A stretch of 41,904 nt of DNA, taken from NCBI GenBank assembly GCA_028822375.1, contig JAPKDW010000007.1:1-41904 (forward strand), written 5' to 3'. Made by a program: the position numbers and the translations under genes. Shown here one piece after another: positions 23,752-33,745 of this stretch (its first letter is position 1; every line of letters starts with the position of its first letter). This DNA comes from Opitutaceae bacterium (GTDB taxonomy: Bacteria; Verrucomicrobiota; Verrucomicrobiia; Opitutales; Opitutaceae). The notes under the pieces are model-generated. The model was given only the letters and a program-made list of their open reading frames with translations, was not told the DNA's origin and did not search any database.

Positions 23752-25737
23752 ATGACCATCAATAAAGATCGAATAGACTCCCTGGGAAAGGACCTAGCAA
23801 CCGCTCGATCCCAACGAACCGAAGAACGCGAACGGACCAATCGAATGAGCAATTCCCTATCGTGGCGACTAACCCTCCCTTTCCGCGCTCTGCGTCGAGT
23901 GATCATAGACCCCTTCACTTGCCCCAAGCGAAACAATCAATCAATAACTGCCTCGACGCCTATCGTAGACGAGTCTCTCCAACCGTTAGCTCCCACGGAA
24001 CCCGTTGCCGAACCAAAAGGACCTCCCCAAGCCTACCGCGACTATACAGACTTCTGCAAACGTATGGAGCCCTTGGTTGCGAACTACTCGAACAATTTTG
24101 CCCAACGCCTGGATCGACTCGAACTCCAACCCCTCATTTCCATCGTTCTACCGGTTTACAACCCCGATCCCAAATGGCTTCGAGAGGCGATCGATTCAGT
24201 GCTCCAGCAAATCTATCCCTATTGGCAATTGTGCATTGCCGATGACGCTTCGACCAAACCCGGCGTTAGAGAAACTCTCCTTGAATACTCCGAATCCCAC
24301 AAAAACATCAAAATCGCTTTTCGCGAACAAAACGGCCATATCAGCCAGGCCAGCAACACAGCGCTAGAGCTAGCCACAGGTGAATTCGTAGCCCTGCTCG
24401 ATCACGACGATATTCTCCCTGCTCACGCCCTGGCCCGTGTCGTCGACTGCATAAACGAACACCCAGACGCTTGTGTAATCTACTCTGACGAAGACAAAAT
24501 CGACGAAGCTGGCCAACGCTCCCAACCTCACTTCAAATCCGACTGGAACCCAGACCTCCTAATCGGTCAAAACTTCATAAGTCACCTTGGCGTGTACCGA
24601 AAATCAAAAGTAGAACGAGTCGGAGGATTTCGCGAAGGCGTAGAAGGCGCCCAAGACTGGGACCTAGTTCTGCGCGTTTCCGAACAATGCAATCCTGAGC
24701 AAATTCGCCATATCCCAGAAATCCTTTATCATTGGCGATCGATTGCCGGATCTACCGCAATGGATATCGGTGAAAAAAACTATGCCCATAAGGCAGCCGG
24801 CAAGGCGCTCGAAGAGCATCTCGCCCGTATCGGAAAAACCGCAACCCTGGAACCCGTCGATCGCTACTATTGGCGTCCCCGATACTCGATGCCCAAGCCA
24901 GCGCCATCGATCGCCATCATCATACCAACCAAAGACCACATAAATCTGCTCAAAACCTGCATCGATTCGATTCAATCGAAAACGAGCTATCCGCATTTTC
25001 AAATTATCGTCGCCGACAACGGGTCCGAAGAACCAGCATCAATCGAGTACTTTGAAGCGATCCAGAAACTCGGAATCGAAATAATCAAAACTCCTGGCGA
25101 TTTCAATTTTTCGAAAATCAACAACACGATTATCCGCGATCGCTCTGAATCGCTTATTTGTCTCCTAAATAACGATACGACTGTAATAAACCAAAACTGG
25201 CTCGATGAGATGGCGATGCACGCTTGCCGAGAAGAAATCGGGATCGTCGGAGCCAAGCTCCTTTTCCCCCACGACCACGTGCAACACGCAGGCATCGTGC
25301 TAGGCATTGGAGGAATCGGAAGCGAGGCATTTAAATACATCCACAAAACCGATGACGGATACATTCACCGAGCCTTCCTGATCGGCAATTACTCTGCAGT
25401 AACTGGAGCATGCATGCTTTTTCGAAAGTCAGTCTGGGAGGAGCTAGACGGGCTCAATCAAAACGATACGCCAAACGCATACAGCGACGTCGATTTCTGT
25501 TTAAGGTGCCAAGAAAAAGGATACCGAATTCTATTCACCCCATTCGCCCAACTATACCACCACGAATCCGCCTCCCGCGGGCCAGAGAATAGTGAAGCCT
25601 TCCAAACGGCGATGGACTATATGCGCCATCGCTGGGCAAACCGCATCCAGCGCGACCCTTACTACAATCCTAATCTTACCTTGGAACGAGAGGACTTCAC
25701 CCTCGCTTTTCCTCCCCGAAATTATTCGACGAAATGA
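23752..25737 (+). CDS. Tandem-domain GT2 glycosyltransferase
   Basis: 661 aa. After a charged N-terminal region (about 1-120, containing LSWRLTLPFRALRR as in many polysaccharide transferases), a first GT-A/GT2 domain runs from LISIVLPVYNPDP (about 128) with DDAST, LLDHDDIL (metal site) and QDWDLVLRV. A second GT2 domain starts at SIAIIIPTKDH (about 385), with VADNGSEEP, CLLNNDT, VTGACMLFRKSVW and SDVDFCLRC. Both look complete. Such proteins add successive sugars to O-antigen or capsule chains on the cytoplasmic face. The stop overlaps the next start by four bases (ATGA). Confidence 0.9.
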   Translation: MTINKDRIDSLGKDLATARSQRTEERERTNRMSNSLSWRLTLPFRALRRVIIDPFTCPKRNNQSITASTPIVDESLQPLAPTEPVAEPKGPPQAYRDYTDFCKRMEPLVANYSNNFAQRLDRLELQPLISIVLPVYNPDPKWLREAIDSVLQQIYPYWQLCIADDASTKPGVRETLLEYSESHKNIKIAFREQNGHISQASNTALELATGEFVALLDHDDILPAHALARVVDCINEHPDACVIYSDEDKIDEAGQRSQPHFKSDWNPDLLIGQNFISHLGVYRKSKVERVGGFREGVEGAQDWDLVLRVSEQCNPEQIRHIPEILYHWRSIAGSTAMDIGEKNYAHKAAGKALEEHLARIGKTATLEPVDRYYWRPRYSMPKPAPSIAIIIPTKDHINLLKTCIDSIQSKTSYPHFQIIVADNGSEEPASIEYFEAIQKLGIEIIKTPGDFNFSKINNTIIRDRSESLICLLNNDTTVINQNWLDEMAMHACREEIGIVGAKLLFPHDHVQHAGIVLGIGGIGSEAFKYIHKTDDGYIHRAFLIGNYSAVTGACMLFRKSVWEELDGLNQNDTPNAYSDVDFCLRCQEKGYRILFTPFAQLYHHESASRGPENSEAFQTAMDYMRHRWANRIQRDPYYNPNLTLEREDFTLAFPPRNYSTK

Positions 25738-28334
25738 AGGTCTCGTTCATAATCCCGGTTTACAACCAAATCGCGCTAACGTTGCGATGCATAGAGACGC
25801 TTCAAGAAACGGTGCAATCCTACGGCTACGAAATAATCATCATAGACGATTGTAGCGATTCTGAGACAAGCGATAAATTGGAAACGCTGCAGAACGATCG
25901 TATCAAACTCATCGTCAATCCATCGAATCTTGGGTACGCAAAGTCCAACAATATAGGAGCGCAGAATGCTCAAGGGGAGCTTCTAGTACTTGCCAACAAT
26001 GATTTGGAATTCCCCAAAGGCTGGCTCGAGCCCGTCTTGAAAGGCCTGGATAAGGAAGGCATTGGCATAGTCGGCAATATCCAGACTGACGCCACAACAG
26101 GCAAGGTCGACCACGCTGGATTTCTCTTCGATGGGAAAGGTACGCTTCGCCACAAGCGAGAGCTCAATTCACGCCGATTCCTAAACAAGCAATTCACCAA
26201 TTTTCACGCAGTAACCGGGGCCTGCCTAGCCATGCGCCGTGATCTATTTGTTAAAGTCGGTGGCCTAGATGAAGTATTTGAAAACGGATGCGAAGACATC
26301 GATCTTTGTTTCAAAGTTAGAGACTCAGGGCTAACTGTAGTAGTCGCCAACCAAAGCGTTATAAAGCACCACGTCAGTTCAACCCGAGGTCCCAACAATA
26401 TTCGCGATGAGCGCAACATGCGGCGATTTCAACAAAAATGGCGATCCCGCATTGCAGAAATAATGATCGCGGATTGGCCCAAGACCTACCTAAAGGAAAT
26501 CCGAAACGACAAAGGCGTTTTCGATTGGAATCGATTCAAAGAAGCGCTCAAGCATTGGCTTCCCAACTCAACCCTTTCGAAAACCAGCGCCCTTATTGTC
26601 GAAGCAAAATTGAAACGCAACGAACGCCATTGGCTCTCTATCTTAGATGGGAAATCAGATGAAATGATCAAAGCAACTTATCAATCAGACGCGAAGCAAT
26701 GGCTTCACAAACATTTCGCCTACGAAGGCTTCGAAGGAAGTCAGTCCCTCGAAAAAGGACGTTGGATAAAAGACAAAGCGACGCTAAAGATGAAGTCGGG
26801 GCTCTTCGTATCAAGCGTACAAATATCCGGTACGATTCTTCCTCCTGGCGACAATATAGAATCGCAAGGGCAACTTGGATTACGCGTCACTACAAATGCA
26901 GCCGAGTCCAAGACCTACTATCCGCTCGATGAAGGTGGTTTTGAAATCAATATCGAAGACCTCCCCGATATCCCCGAAATGGATACGGTGTTAGAATTCG
27001 AACTCGCCGACGTCTGGCGAACCAATGCATATGCCTATCTAGGACGCGTTACACGGGGGTGGTTCTTTCTCCCACGCAAACTTCGTCAATTCTGGAAGAC
27101 CCATAAAGAGCAGCGGAAAAACCAACGACTACTCATCAAGCGTATCTCCCTCAATCATGAGAAAATACTAGATTTCGAGTTCCAACCCAGTTCGCCAGTC
27201 AACTTCGATTTCCTGAGACGATATCGAAATATCGGGATCAATTTAGTGGGTTGGTTCGATGCTGAGCTTGGGATCGGCGAGTCAGTTCGACTGGCCGCAA
27301 AGGCCCTTGATGCTACTACAATCGAAACGAACCTGGTCCCGCTTAAAGTCAATTGCCTGGCAAGTCGCGAAGATAAAACCTACGCAGATCGACTCGTCCA
27401 ACGAAACACCTACCCCATCAATGTCTTCCACATCGATGCGCCCCAGTGCGGAGACATAGACCATCACCACGGCGAGCATTTCCGAAAGGAGAAACGAAAC
27501 ATCGCCTATTGGGCCTGGGAACTCCCTGAGTTTCCAGATCACTGGATTCAATACTTCGACTACTTCGATGAAATCTGGACGCCATCCAATTTCGTCCGCG
27601 ACGCAATTGCTATCAAGTCCCCTCTGCCAGTCTTAACGATTCCGCATTGCATCGAGTTTGAAATTCCAACGCACACCGAGAGAGCAAAATTCGGACTACC
27701 GGAAGATCGGTTTCTTTTTCTTTTTGCCTATGACTTGAATAGCTATCAAGAACGCAAGAATCCGATGGCAATTATCAGAGCGTTTAAGAAAGCCTTTGCT
27801 GGAGCTACCGGCAAAGATGTTGGCCTGGTTATTAAGACCCATTCAATACAACAAAACTTAGAGTCTTTCAAATTGCTAAAGCAAGATCTCGCTGGGATCG
27901 ACAACGTTTATTTAATAGACAAACGCCTATCTAGAAAGGACGTCTACTCTTTGATGAATTCGGTGGACTCCTATGTTTCTCTCCACAGATCAGAGGGGTT
28001 TGGGCTCACAGTTGCGGAATCTATGTTTCTCGAGAAACCGGTAATATCAACCGATTGGTCGGCTACATCGGAATTCCTAAACCACTCGAATGGTTGTCCT
28101 GTCACTTTCGAACTAATTAAGATCAAGCAAGATTTCGGCCCCTATTCTCAAGGGCAATTCTGGGCTGAGGCTCACACCGATCACGCCGCTTCTCAAATGA
28201 TCAAATTAGTCAATGATTCCGATTTCGCCAAACAAATTGGGAAGAATGCTGGAATTACTATTCGCGAACGATTCTCGCCCGAAGCGATCGGCAAGATCTA
28301 CGAGAAACGCCTCAAATCACTCGCATTGTGGTAG
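25734..28334 (+). CDS. Bifunctional GT2-GT4 glycosyltransferase
   Basis: 866 aa. Residues about 1-245 are a GT2 domain: SFIIPVYNQIALT, IIDDCSDS, VLANNDLEF (metal site), VTGACLAMRRDLF and GCEDIDLCFKV. A middle region (about 250-500) has no clear family and is partly beta-rich, possibly a carbohydrate-binding or spacer module. The C-terminal part (about 510-866) is GT-B/GT4: NLVGWFDAELGIGESVR, YWAWELPEFPDHW, the ERKNP loop, LHRSEGFGLTVAESMFLEKPVI (the conserved E-x7-E region). It is translationally coupled to the preceding GT, so the two probably build the same glycan. Confidence 0.9.
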   Translation: MKVSFIIPVYNQIALTLRCIETLQETVQSYGYEIIIIDDCSDSETSDKLETLQNDRIKLIVNPSNLGYAKSNNIGAQNAQGELLVLANNDLEFPKGWLEPVLKGLDKEGIGIVGNIQTDATTGKVDHAGFLFDGKGTLRHKRELNSRRFLNKQFTNFHAVTGACLAMRRDLFVKVGGLDEVFENGCEDIDLCFKVRDSGLTVVVANQSVIKHHVSSTRGPNNIRDERNMRRFQQKWRSRIAEIMIADWPKTYLKEIRNDKGVFDWNRFKEALKHWLPNSTLSKTSALIVEAKLKRNERHWLSILDGKSDEMIKATYQSDAKQWLHKHFAYEGFEGSQSLEKGRWIKDKATLKMKSGLFVSSVQISGTILPPGDNIESQGQLGLRVTTNAAESKTYYPLDEGGFEINIEDLPDIPEMDTVLEFELADVWRTNAYAYLGRVTRGWFFLPRKLRQFWKTHKEQRKNQRLLIKRISLNHEKILDFEFQPSSPVNFDFLRRYRNIGINLVGWFDAELGIGESVRLAAKALDATTIETNLVPLKVNCLASREDKTYADRLVQRNTYPINVFHIDAPQCGDIDHHHGEHFRKEKRNIAYWAWELPEFPDHWIQYFDYFDEIWTPSNFVRDAIAIKSPLPVLTIPHCIEFEIPTHTERAKFGLPEDRFLFLFAYDLNSYQERKNPMAIIRAFKKAFAGATGKDVGLVIKTHSIQQNLESFKLLKQDLAGIDNVYLIDKRLSRKDVYSLMNSVDSYVSLHRSEGFGLTVAESMFLEKPVISTDWSATSEFLNHSNGCPVTFELIKIKQDFGPYSQGQFWAEAHTDHAASQMIKLVNDSDFAKQIGKNAGITIRERFSPEAIGKIYEKRLKSLALW

Positions 28335-28423
28335 TCCAAACAACCAAAGAAGAAGTCCATTGAAAACAATTCTCCTCTTAGTAAATCGATAGGAAAGCGA
28401 GCCAGATCTAAAAAATCTAGCTC

Positions 28424-29173
28424 TCAGGAATGGATGAACAAAGTCGCTTTCACTTTGCGAAAAGCGTTGGTACCACACTGGTCAATAAGATCCGCAACAT
28501 AACGCCAATCTCCCTCGTAAGTATTATCATTCCATCCCGCTGCTAAAGCAGTCTCGCGACGCGCCATCACGCATCCACAGTCAATAAACGAATATTCGAG
28601 CCGTGTATCAAAGTTGCGCCAGCTGTAATACTCGTGAACCATATCGCAATAAACCGCATGGGTTTCATCGTCGAAATGCTCTAGCATTTTTTCAGTAAAC
28701 CCTGGCACGTGAAAGTTGTCCGAATTCGTAACGACAATAAAGTCTGCTTCAATTTGTTTTGCCACCTCTCGAAATCCCCACTGCCTAGGAGTATGCCCCC
28801 AATCGTTTGCTCGCTTTTCAGTATCTATTAAACGAATACGCTTATCTCCCTCGATTATCGCTCGCGCTGCCTGAGTCAAATGATCCGAAGGTCCATCATG
28901 AACGAACAGCAGTTCCCAGTTTTCATAGGTCTGATCAATTAACGATACAGCCAGTAAGGGAAAGTCATTAAAAATCGGAGAAACAAATAGGACTTTTAAA
29001 TTCCGATTTTCGATCTGCTCTTGATAGGCAGGATTGGTGACAAGATCCGCCGTTCTTCGAACGATTTCGAGATGCCTCAGCTTGTTCCGGAGATTTACGA
29101 GAGGCGGACGATCTTTCAGTCGAGGAGGCAGCAGCTCCGTAAGTTTGTAAAGGAATTCGGTTATCGGTTTCAT
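28424..29173 (-). CDS. GT2-family glycosyltransferase
   Basis: 249 aa. A leader of about 58 residues (basic, helical) precedes the GT-A fold: LKVLFVSPIFNDFPLLAVSL, LLFVHDGPSDH, and VVTNSDNFHVPGF in place of the DxD metal site. WNDNTYEGDWRYVADLI resembles the acceptor-side (ED/GD) segment. Compared with the DPM-like neighbour it is divergent, and the donor cannot be read. It converges with the 866-aa GT and follows the DPM-like GT by 80 bases on the same strand. Confidence 0.8.
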   Translation of the reverse strand: MKPITEFLYKLTELLPPRLKDRPPLVNLRNKLRHLEIVRRTADLVTNPAYQEQIENRNLKVLFVSPIFNDFPLLAVSLIDQTYENWELLFVHDGPSDHLTQAARAIIEGDKRIRLIDTEKRANDWGHTPRQWGFREVAKQIEADFIVVTNSDNFHVPGFTEKMLEHFDDETHAVYCDMVHEYYSWRNFDTRLEYSFIDCGCVMARRETALAAGWNDNTYEGDWRYVADLIDQCGTNAFRKVKATLFIHS

Positions 29174-29253
29174 TTCGAATCGCTAGACAAACAGGATCCG
29201 CTTCGCAGTCAAAGCGACTCTTCAAAATCGATCCTCAACACCCAGTGATTCGG

Positions 29254-29946
29254 TCACAAGCCTCGAATCCCATATTTCACGATAACATACAGAGCGCGTA
29301 CGCCGTCTATGGGCCGGATCTTCTTTCCTTCATCGAAATCTCTTCGAGCATAAGAGATAGGAACTTCTATCACTTTCAACCCAGCAGCCGCCGCTTTTGC
29401 CGTTAGTTCTGGTTCGATTCCGAAATGCTTCTCTTCGAATTCAATGGATTGAAGAAATTCTCGAGGGAACAGTTTGTAACAAGTCTCCATATCCGTGAGC
29501 CGATAGCTCGTGAAGGAATTCGAAACCAGCGTAAGCAATCCATTCACCATGCGGTGCCAAAACGGACTCACTTCAGAAAATCCGCGATCGAGAAAACGCG
29601 AGCCGTAGGCGGCATCCGCTCCAGTCCGCTCGATCCCATCAATAAGCTTCCTGTATTCCCGTGGATCGTATTCCAAATCCGCGTCCTGAAAGATGATATG
29701 AGAACCCTTCGCCTCCTGAATCCCAGTCTTGAGAGCGGCGCCTTTCCCTTGGTTTACCTTGTGATGCACGATCGTATCAATCTCAGAGCCCAAGGGACCC
29801 CTAAGTAAATCGGCCGTACCGTCAGATGATGCGTCGTCCACGACTATGATTTGTAAGTCAGGCACATCGCAGTTTCGGACCGCATTGATCAGCGAAGACA
29901 ATGTGTCTACTTCATTATAAGCAGGAACAACAACAGAAAGCTTCAT
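29254..29946 (-). CDS. Polyprenyl-phosphate sugar transferase-like GT2 (DPM1 type)
   Basis: 230 aa. Clear dolichyl-phosphate-mannose-synthase-like GT2: [41 protein letters not shown], the metal motif [31 protein letters not shown] and [17 protein letters not shown]. It has no C-terminal membrane anchors, so it is a soluble or peripheral enzyme. It would charge a polyprenyl phosphate with a hexose for periplasmic glycan assembly. It lies first in a two-gene minus-strand unit with the 249-aa GT. Confidence 0.92.
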   Translation of the reverse strand: MKLSVVVPAYNEVDTLSSLINAVRNCDVPDLQIIVVDDASSDGTADLLRGPLGSEIDTIVHHKVNQGKGAALKTGIQEAKGSHIIFQDADLEYDPREYRKLIDGIERTGADAAYGSRFLDRGFSEVSPFWHRMVNGLLTLVSNSFTSYRLTDMETCYKLFPREFLQSIEFEEKHFGIEPELTAKAAAAGLKVIEVPISYARRDFDEGKKIRPIDGVRALYVIVKYGIRGL

Positions 29947-30080
29947 TCAAAGGACCTATTCAAAATGTCTCTGCAGGAGATCTATTTCCTCAGCTGGACA
30001 GTAAATTAACTAACGATCGAATGCTCGTACTAAGTTTTTGGTCAAGCGAAATGGTCGATCACACAAGATTCCGATTCTAA

Positions 30081-30109
30081 AAAAGCCCAGCTGGGACAGC
30101 TGGGCTTTT
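30081..30109 (-). terminator. Bidirectional terminator after the secreted-protein pair
   Basis: A 12-bp perfect stem AAAAGCCCAGCT / AGCTGGGCTTTT with a 5-base loop lies 21 bases after the stop of the 569-aa gene. A and T tracts on both sides would allow termination from either direction. Confidence 0.88.
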
Positions 30110-30130
30110 CAAAATCAATCCTGAAAATGG

Positions 30131-31840
30131 TTAATCAGCTAAAAACACTTCGACTAGGCCAATGCCAGTGGTCTCACCAACGCCTTCCATCACAAAAGAA
30201 TACAATCCGGGTACAGCATCCACTAAGAGGATCGCATCCTTACTTCCTGTTGCCAAGACTGCTGCTCCCACTTCCTGCGAAACAGTGACGACCTCATTCG
30301 AATTCGCCGCATCTTCCCAGTTATCATTCACTGCAACTTCTATTTGAGGAAACCCAGGGGTAGTAAAATCGGTTCGAAAGAGCGTTATTTTTGGATCTAC
30401 AATGGTACCACCTATGCCTATAGAAGGTCCCAAGCCTCTAAGCAATAATTTTGAATCCACCTCTCCACTTACGATAAAACCAGCAATCAGGCGTTCATCT
30501 CCCGTTCCCACAAATCCTCGAGTAGCCACGTTAACGAGCCTATTTTGAAGGTCATTCGGTGCCGATTGCCTGCTCTTATCGAAAACTTCTACAATCGCCA
30601 ATCCGTTCGCATCGCCTTTATCGTTTACAACAACAGTGAAAAGACGTGTGCCATCCAGATTGAGGGCCAGCCCTGCATCGAGAGAATTGTCGTCACTATT
30701 AGGTTGCGCGAAGGTCTCCGGATCAAACAGCGTCTTGATTTCGGCCAATTGCGTGTCGCCCCAATTGTCATTGGAGTCTCTTTCTATATTAACTCCAGTA
30801 CCCGAAGAGTAATCCGTTTCAACTAAAGTCATTTCGGGATCTATCGCGGTAGTAAGGCTCGGTGCCACTTTGGCCAATTCTGGGCCTTGAGCTCGCGTCA
30901 AAATATCAATGGGCCCCGTTCCTTTTATCACAAAGCCAAGGATCAAAGCTTGGTCTCCCGATCCCAGAACCCCGCGAGTCGCGATATTCGCCAAGGTTGA
31001 ACGAAGCGTTTCAATGCTCTGGGCCGCAGTCATTTCCTCACCGAAACCATTGACCGCAACTAAGCGATATTCGTAATTCTTACCTCTCCCTATATCAGAG
31101 TCGTCAAACGATACGACATCGCCTCCGACAGACCCTAATACAGTCCAATCAACTCCGCCTTGCAAGCGGCGTTCGACGCTGTAGGCTCCTCCTAGCGCGG
31201 TCGTACCATTCCATCCAAAAGTTACTGTCCCTGGGGCCGGTTCGGCCGTTGAAAGACCAGCAAGGTTGATAACCGGTGGTCCAGCATCTTCCCCTGCTGC
31301 AAATGCAGCTGCAGCTAGGAACGGCGATACATCGCTCTGATTTACGAGAGGGCTGGGACCAGCGAAAAATTTCAAACTGTGAAGTAATGTACCATCAGTT
31401 GGAATCGCCCATGAATCGCCTCCGCTGCCATCAGCGCTGCGATAAAACCCATAAGCTTCACTCGCGGCTGGTACTTGGTTCGCTTCCGTCAAATTGGGAA
31501 ACCACAAGATCGCCAACGATTGACCTTCGACTAGCCCGGCAAATGAAACTTCGCCAGAACCTATAATGTATTCGCCACCCGCAGAAACCTCGGATGTTAA
31601 ATCCCAAGACTCGACAATCGCGTCATCGCTTCCCGCTCCAACGATTCCACCGGCTTCCGGAAGCGAAAACTCTCCATCAACTCCACCCGAAACGAGATAG
31701 AGCATTCCCTTTTGAACAAGATCTACTCCACCTTCATCTTGTAAACTTCCAACATCAATAGTGACACCGAAAGAACCAAATGCTCCCGAAGCGAAAATCG
31801 ACGCGACGGCCCCAAAACTAATAATATTTTTCATTTTCAT
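30131..31840 (-). CDS. Secreted protein with FnIII domain and tandem beta-repeat
   Basis: 569 aa from the ATG at 31840. The track start at 31867 lies in the preceding gene and spoils the signal peptide (MKMKNIISFGAVASIFASGAFG). An N-terminal beta-rich domain (about 25-190) is followed by a fibronectin type III-like domain (about 195-290; GAYSVERRLQGG…YEYRLVAVNGFGE). Two copies of a ~135-residue module then follow (about 293-430 and 437-569), each opening with a pattern like NVATRGxVGTGDxxLIxGF and containing GPSI/GPEL, DNW and a LVEVF end. These modules are common at the ends of secreted Verrucomicrobia proteins; function unknown. ATGA overlap with the upstream gene indicates coupled translation. 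Confidence 0.82.
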   Translation of the reverse strand: MKMKNIISFGAVASIFASGAFGSFGVTIDVGSLQDEGGVDLVQKGMLYLVSGGVDGEFSLPEAGGIVGAGSDDAIVESWDLTSEVSAGGEYIIGSGEVSFAGLVEGQSLAILWFPNLTEANQVPAASEAYGFYRSADGSGGDSWAIPTDGTLLHSLKFFAGPSPLVNQSDVSPFLAAAAFAAGEDAGPPVINLAGLSTAEPAPGTVTFGWNGTTALGGAYSVERRLQGGVDWTVLGSVGGDVVSFDDSDIGRGKNYEYRLVAVNGFGEEMTAAQSIETLRSTLANIATRGVLGSGDQALILGFVIKGTGPIDILTRAQGPELAKVAPSLTTAIDPEMTLVETDYSSGTGVNIERDSNDNWGDTQLAEIKTLFDPETFAQPNSDDNSLDAGLALNLDGTRLFTVVVNDKGDANGLAIVEVFDKSRQSAPNDLQNRLVNVATRGFVGTGDERLIAGFIVSGEVDSKLLLRGLGPSIGIGGTIVDPKITLFRTDFTTPGFPQIEVAVNDNWEDAANSNEVVTVSQEVGAAVLATGSKDAILLVDAVPGLYSFVMEGVGETTGIGLVEVFLAD

Positions 31841-32925
31841 AGTGGTGGTGTTGTTGGTAGAACCCATTCATTTACCCAGTTAGAATTTTGTGGATTGGAA
31901 TCCACCTTAAATTTTCGAATTGCTACGCCCATCCCAGGGTCGATTACATCCGCTCCCTTATCAGTAGCGTCTCCTGTCGCAAGCTCTCTCCAAGCGCCAT
32001 TGAAGTAATAATAGGTACCCGCTGGCGTCAGGTGTTTATTCTTACCCGCTCCAGACGAATAAACAAGCAACCTATCCTTCTTGTTGCCTGGATCTGTGGT
32101 TTCTTCAAACACTCCTCCAATCGTGAGGCCCAAATCCTTGACCGCGATACCCAGAGGGCGATTTAAACCTACGAAATTATCCGCTGTGAAAACATCCGAC
32201 TCAGATACTGAAATCGCAATTGGCGCATCAATCACTTCGCCATAAACAAGCGCCTTTTTGGCAGCAGTATCGTTATTTCGAATAACGAAAGCTCGGTTCG
32301 GCTCAAGTACCTCAGAATCGAGATTCGTATCGAGTCCGGCGCCAACTCCGCGCCAGGCGCCATCGTAAAAATAAAAGACGCCTTCAGGAATCATATTGCC
32401 TTCAGGAGAAACGCCTTCGGGTACGATCACTTCGACTTTTCTCAAGCCCGGCTCGGTTTCCTCATGATTAGCAACCCCGTTAGGAAATGCTGAACCTAGC
32501 GTCCAGTGCGGATAAACTGCTATTTCATCTCCATTCTGAAGGCCTGCTGAGTTTCCGTCAATAAGTGAGATTTGCGAGCCTGTGTTCAAGCCAATCCCCA
32601 CATGCGTGCCCATTTGCGTCCCCGTTTCGATAACCACGTAATGCGTTGGAACGCTTCCATTGGCATCGAAAGCAGCGCTTATCAGAGAATCGGTCGCCAC
32701 AACGAGGTGAACCGTTCCGTCATCGGAGACGGATTCAATAGTCCCTCGAAACTCCGCCGACTGCTTAAACGGGAACGACACGATAATATCGCTCTCCGCT
32801 GGCGAATCGATAGCAATTGCTCCTACGATTTGCGAATACACCTCTTGGCCTTTAACAATCATTCCACTCGAAGATAAGAGCAAAATCGTAGCATAAAGCC
32901 ATCTACACAAACACACGCTTTTCAT
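31837..32925 (-). CDS. TIGR02597-like secreted protein
   Basis: 362 aa. A signal peptide (RWLYATILLLSSSGMIVKG) is followed by EVYSQIVGAIAIDSP, then two related halves. Each half has a pattern GVFYFYDGAWRGVGAG / GTYYYFNGAWRELATG and a later N/D-x-G-x-A-x-x-IR motif (RAFVIRNND, GVAIRKFK). This fits the TIGR02597 family of secreted Verrucomicrobia proteins of unknown role. It usually sits upstream of another exported protein, as here, with ATGA overlap. The inverted repeat TCCTCA-N5-TGAGGA about 50-70 bases before the start (32977-32993) may be regulatory. Confidence 0.75.
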   Translation of the reverse strand: MKSVCLCRWLYATILLLSSSGMIVKGQEVYSQIVGAIAIDSPAESDIIVSFPFKQSAEFRGTIESVSDDGTVHLVVATDSLISAAFDANGSVPTHYVVIETGTQMGTHVGIGLNTGSQISLIDGNSAGLQNGDEIAVYPHWTLGSAFPNGVANHEETEPGLRKVEVIVPEGVSPEGNMIPEGVFYFYDGAWRGVGAGLDTNLDSEVLEPNRAFVIRNNDTAAKKALVYGEVIDAPIAISVSESDVFTADNFVGLNRPLGIAVKDLGLTIGGVFEETTDPGNKKDRLLVYSSGAGKNKHLTPAGTYYYFNGAWRELATGDATDKGADVIDPGMGVAIRKFKVDSNPQNSNWVNEWVLPTTPPL

Positions 32926-33115
32926 AATTCAGAAGACACTAAGGTAATTTCAGATTGAAACATGATTATTTTAAAATCCTCATCATGTGAGGATAGGTAA
33001 TTCGACTAATTTGATTTGGCGGATGCCATTTTAAGACACTCTTTTTCCCAATGGGCGGAATTACGCTGTTTTACTTTCGGTCAATAAATCGTATCTCCCC
33101 AAAGCAGTAAAGCAT

Positions 33116-33685
33116 TTATTCGCTTTTTAGAAGCCTCCAGAACTTCGCAACATCGGGTCCGGAAAAATGAGGGATCGGATAAGGTGCCTCGGCATTTTCG
33201 ACGTTCACCCAATCCTTGAGATTTCCGGAATTCTGCAAAACTCCGCTTTCCGACCAACTTAATTCGAATTGATTCGATACAGAACTAAAACTCGCGCGAA
33301 GCCCAGGGCCCGCAGCGACCAGCACGATGGTCGCGCCGGGATAGGACGCGCCCGAGATGTTTGCTTCCTGTTCGCTTTGCGTGTCGGGGTTAGTGACGAG
33401 CTTGTAGGAGATGGTCGGTTCCTCCAAATCTCTACGCAGAAGGACTGCATCGCGGAGGAGCTGGACATCGACTTGATCGACATCTCCGTCCTGGTCCATG
33501 TCGGCGGTGAGCTGCCCTACGCCATTGAGCGGTGGATTGCCATTGATGTGGGCAATCAGTCTTGTGAGATCAAAGACGGTTGCTTGCCCATCGCCATCAA
33601 GATCGCCGAGTTGGCTGGGAGCTCCAAATCCGGCTAGACCAAATGTAACATTTCTTAGATATGTTACGGCGCAAGCTTCCAGAGC
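33116..33685 (-). pseudogene. 5'-truncated dockerin-containing secreted protein
   Basis: The track gives 127 aa from 33499, but the frame is open upstream to a TAA at 33686-33688, with no ATG, GTG or TTG that would include the conserved part. The coding signal includes two EF-hand-like dockerin repeats, DLDGDGQATVFDLTRLIAHI and DMDQDGDVDQVDVQLLRDAV, then a C-terminal domain ending WVNVENAEAPYPIPHF…KFWRLL, a typical verrucomicrobial secreted-protein tail. The N-terminal bulk is missing, and only 164 bases separate it from secA. It is therefore a remnant of a large extracellular or cell-surface protein, removed by deletion or mis-joined. Confidence 0.75.
33645..33667. repeat. Inverted repeat at the dockerin remnant's 5' end
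   Basis: Perfect 7-bp arms GTAACAT / ATGTTAC separated by nine bases, inside the start of the truncated gene. It may be an operator-like site or the mark of the event that truncated the gene. Confidence 0.4.
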
Positions 33686-33730
33686 TTAAACACAAACAAA
33701 GGTAGGTAGCCTGCCCCACTAAACACAACA

Positions 33731-33745
33731 CCCCCCCCGGGGGGG
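33731..33745. repeat. C8G7 palindromic homopolymer tract
   Basis: Eight C followed directly by seven G, between secA and the truncated dockerin gene. There is no T-tract after it on either strand, so it is not a standard terminator. Such a tract is prone to sequencing or assembly error. Confidence 0.6.

Noticed and set aside
32977-32993. Inverted repeat TCCTCA-N5-TGAGGA as an operator
   Set aside because: Only six-base arms and a single copy, so it is noted under the TIGR02597-like gene but not called as a site.
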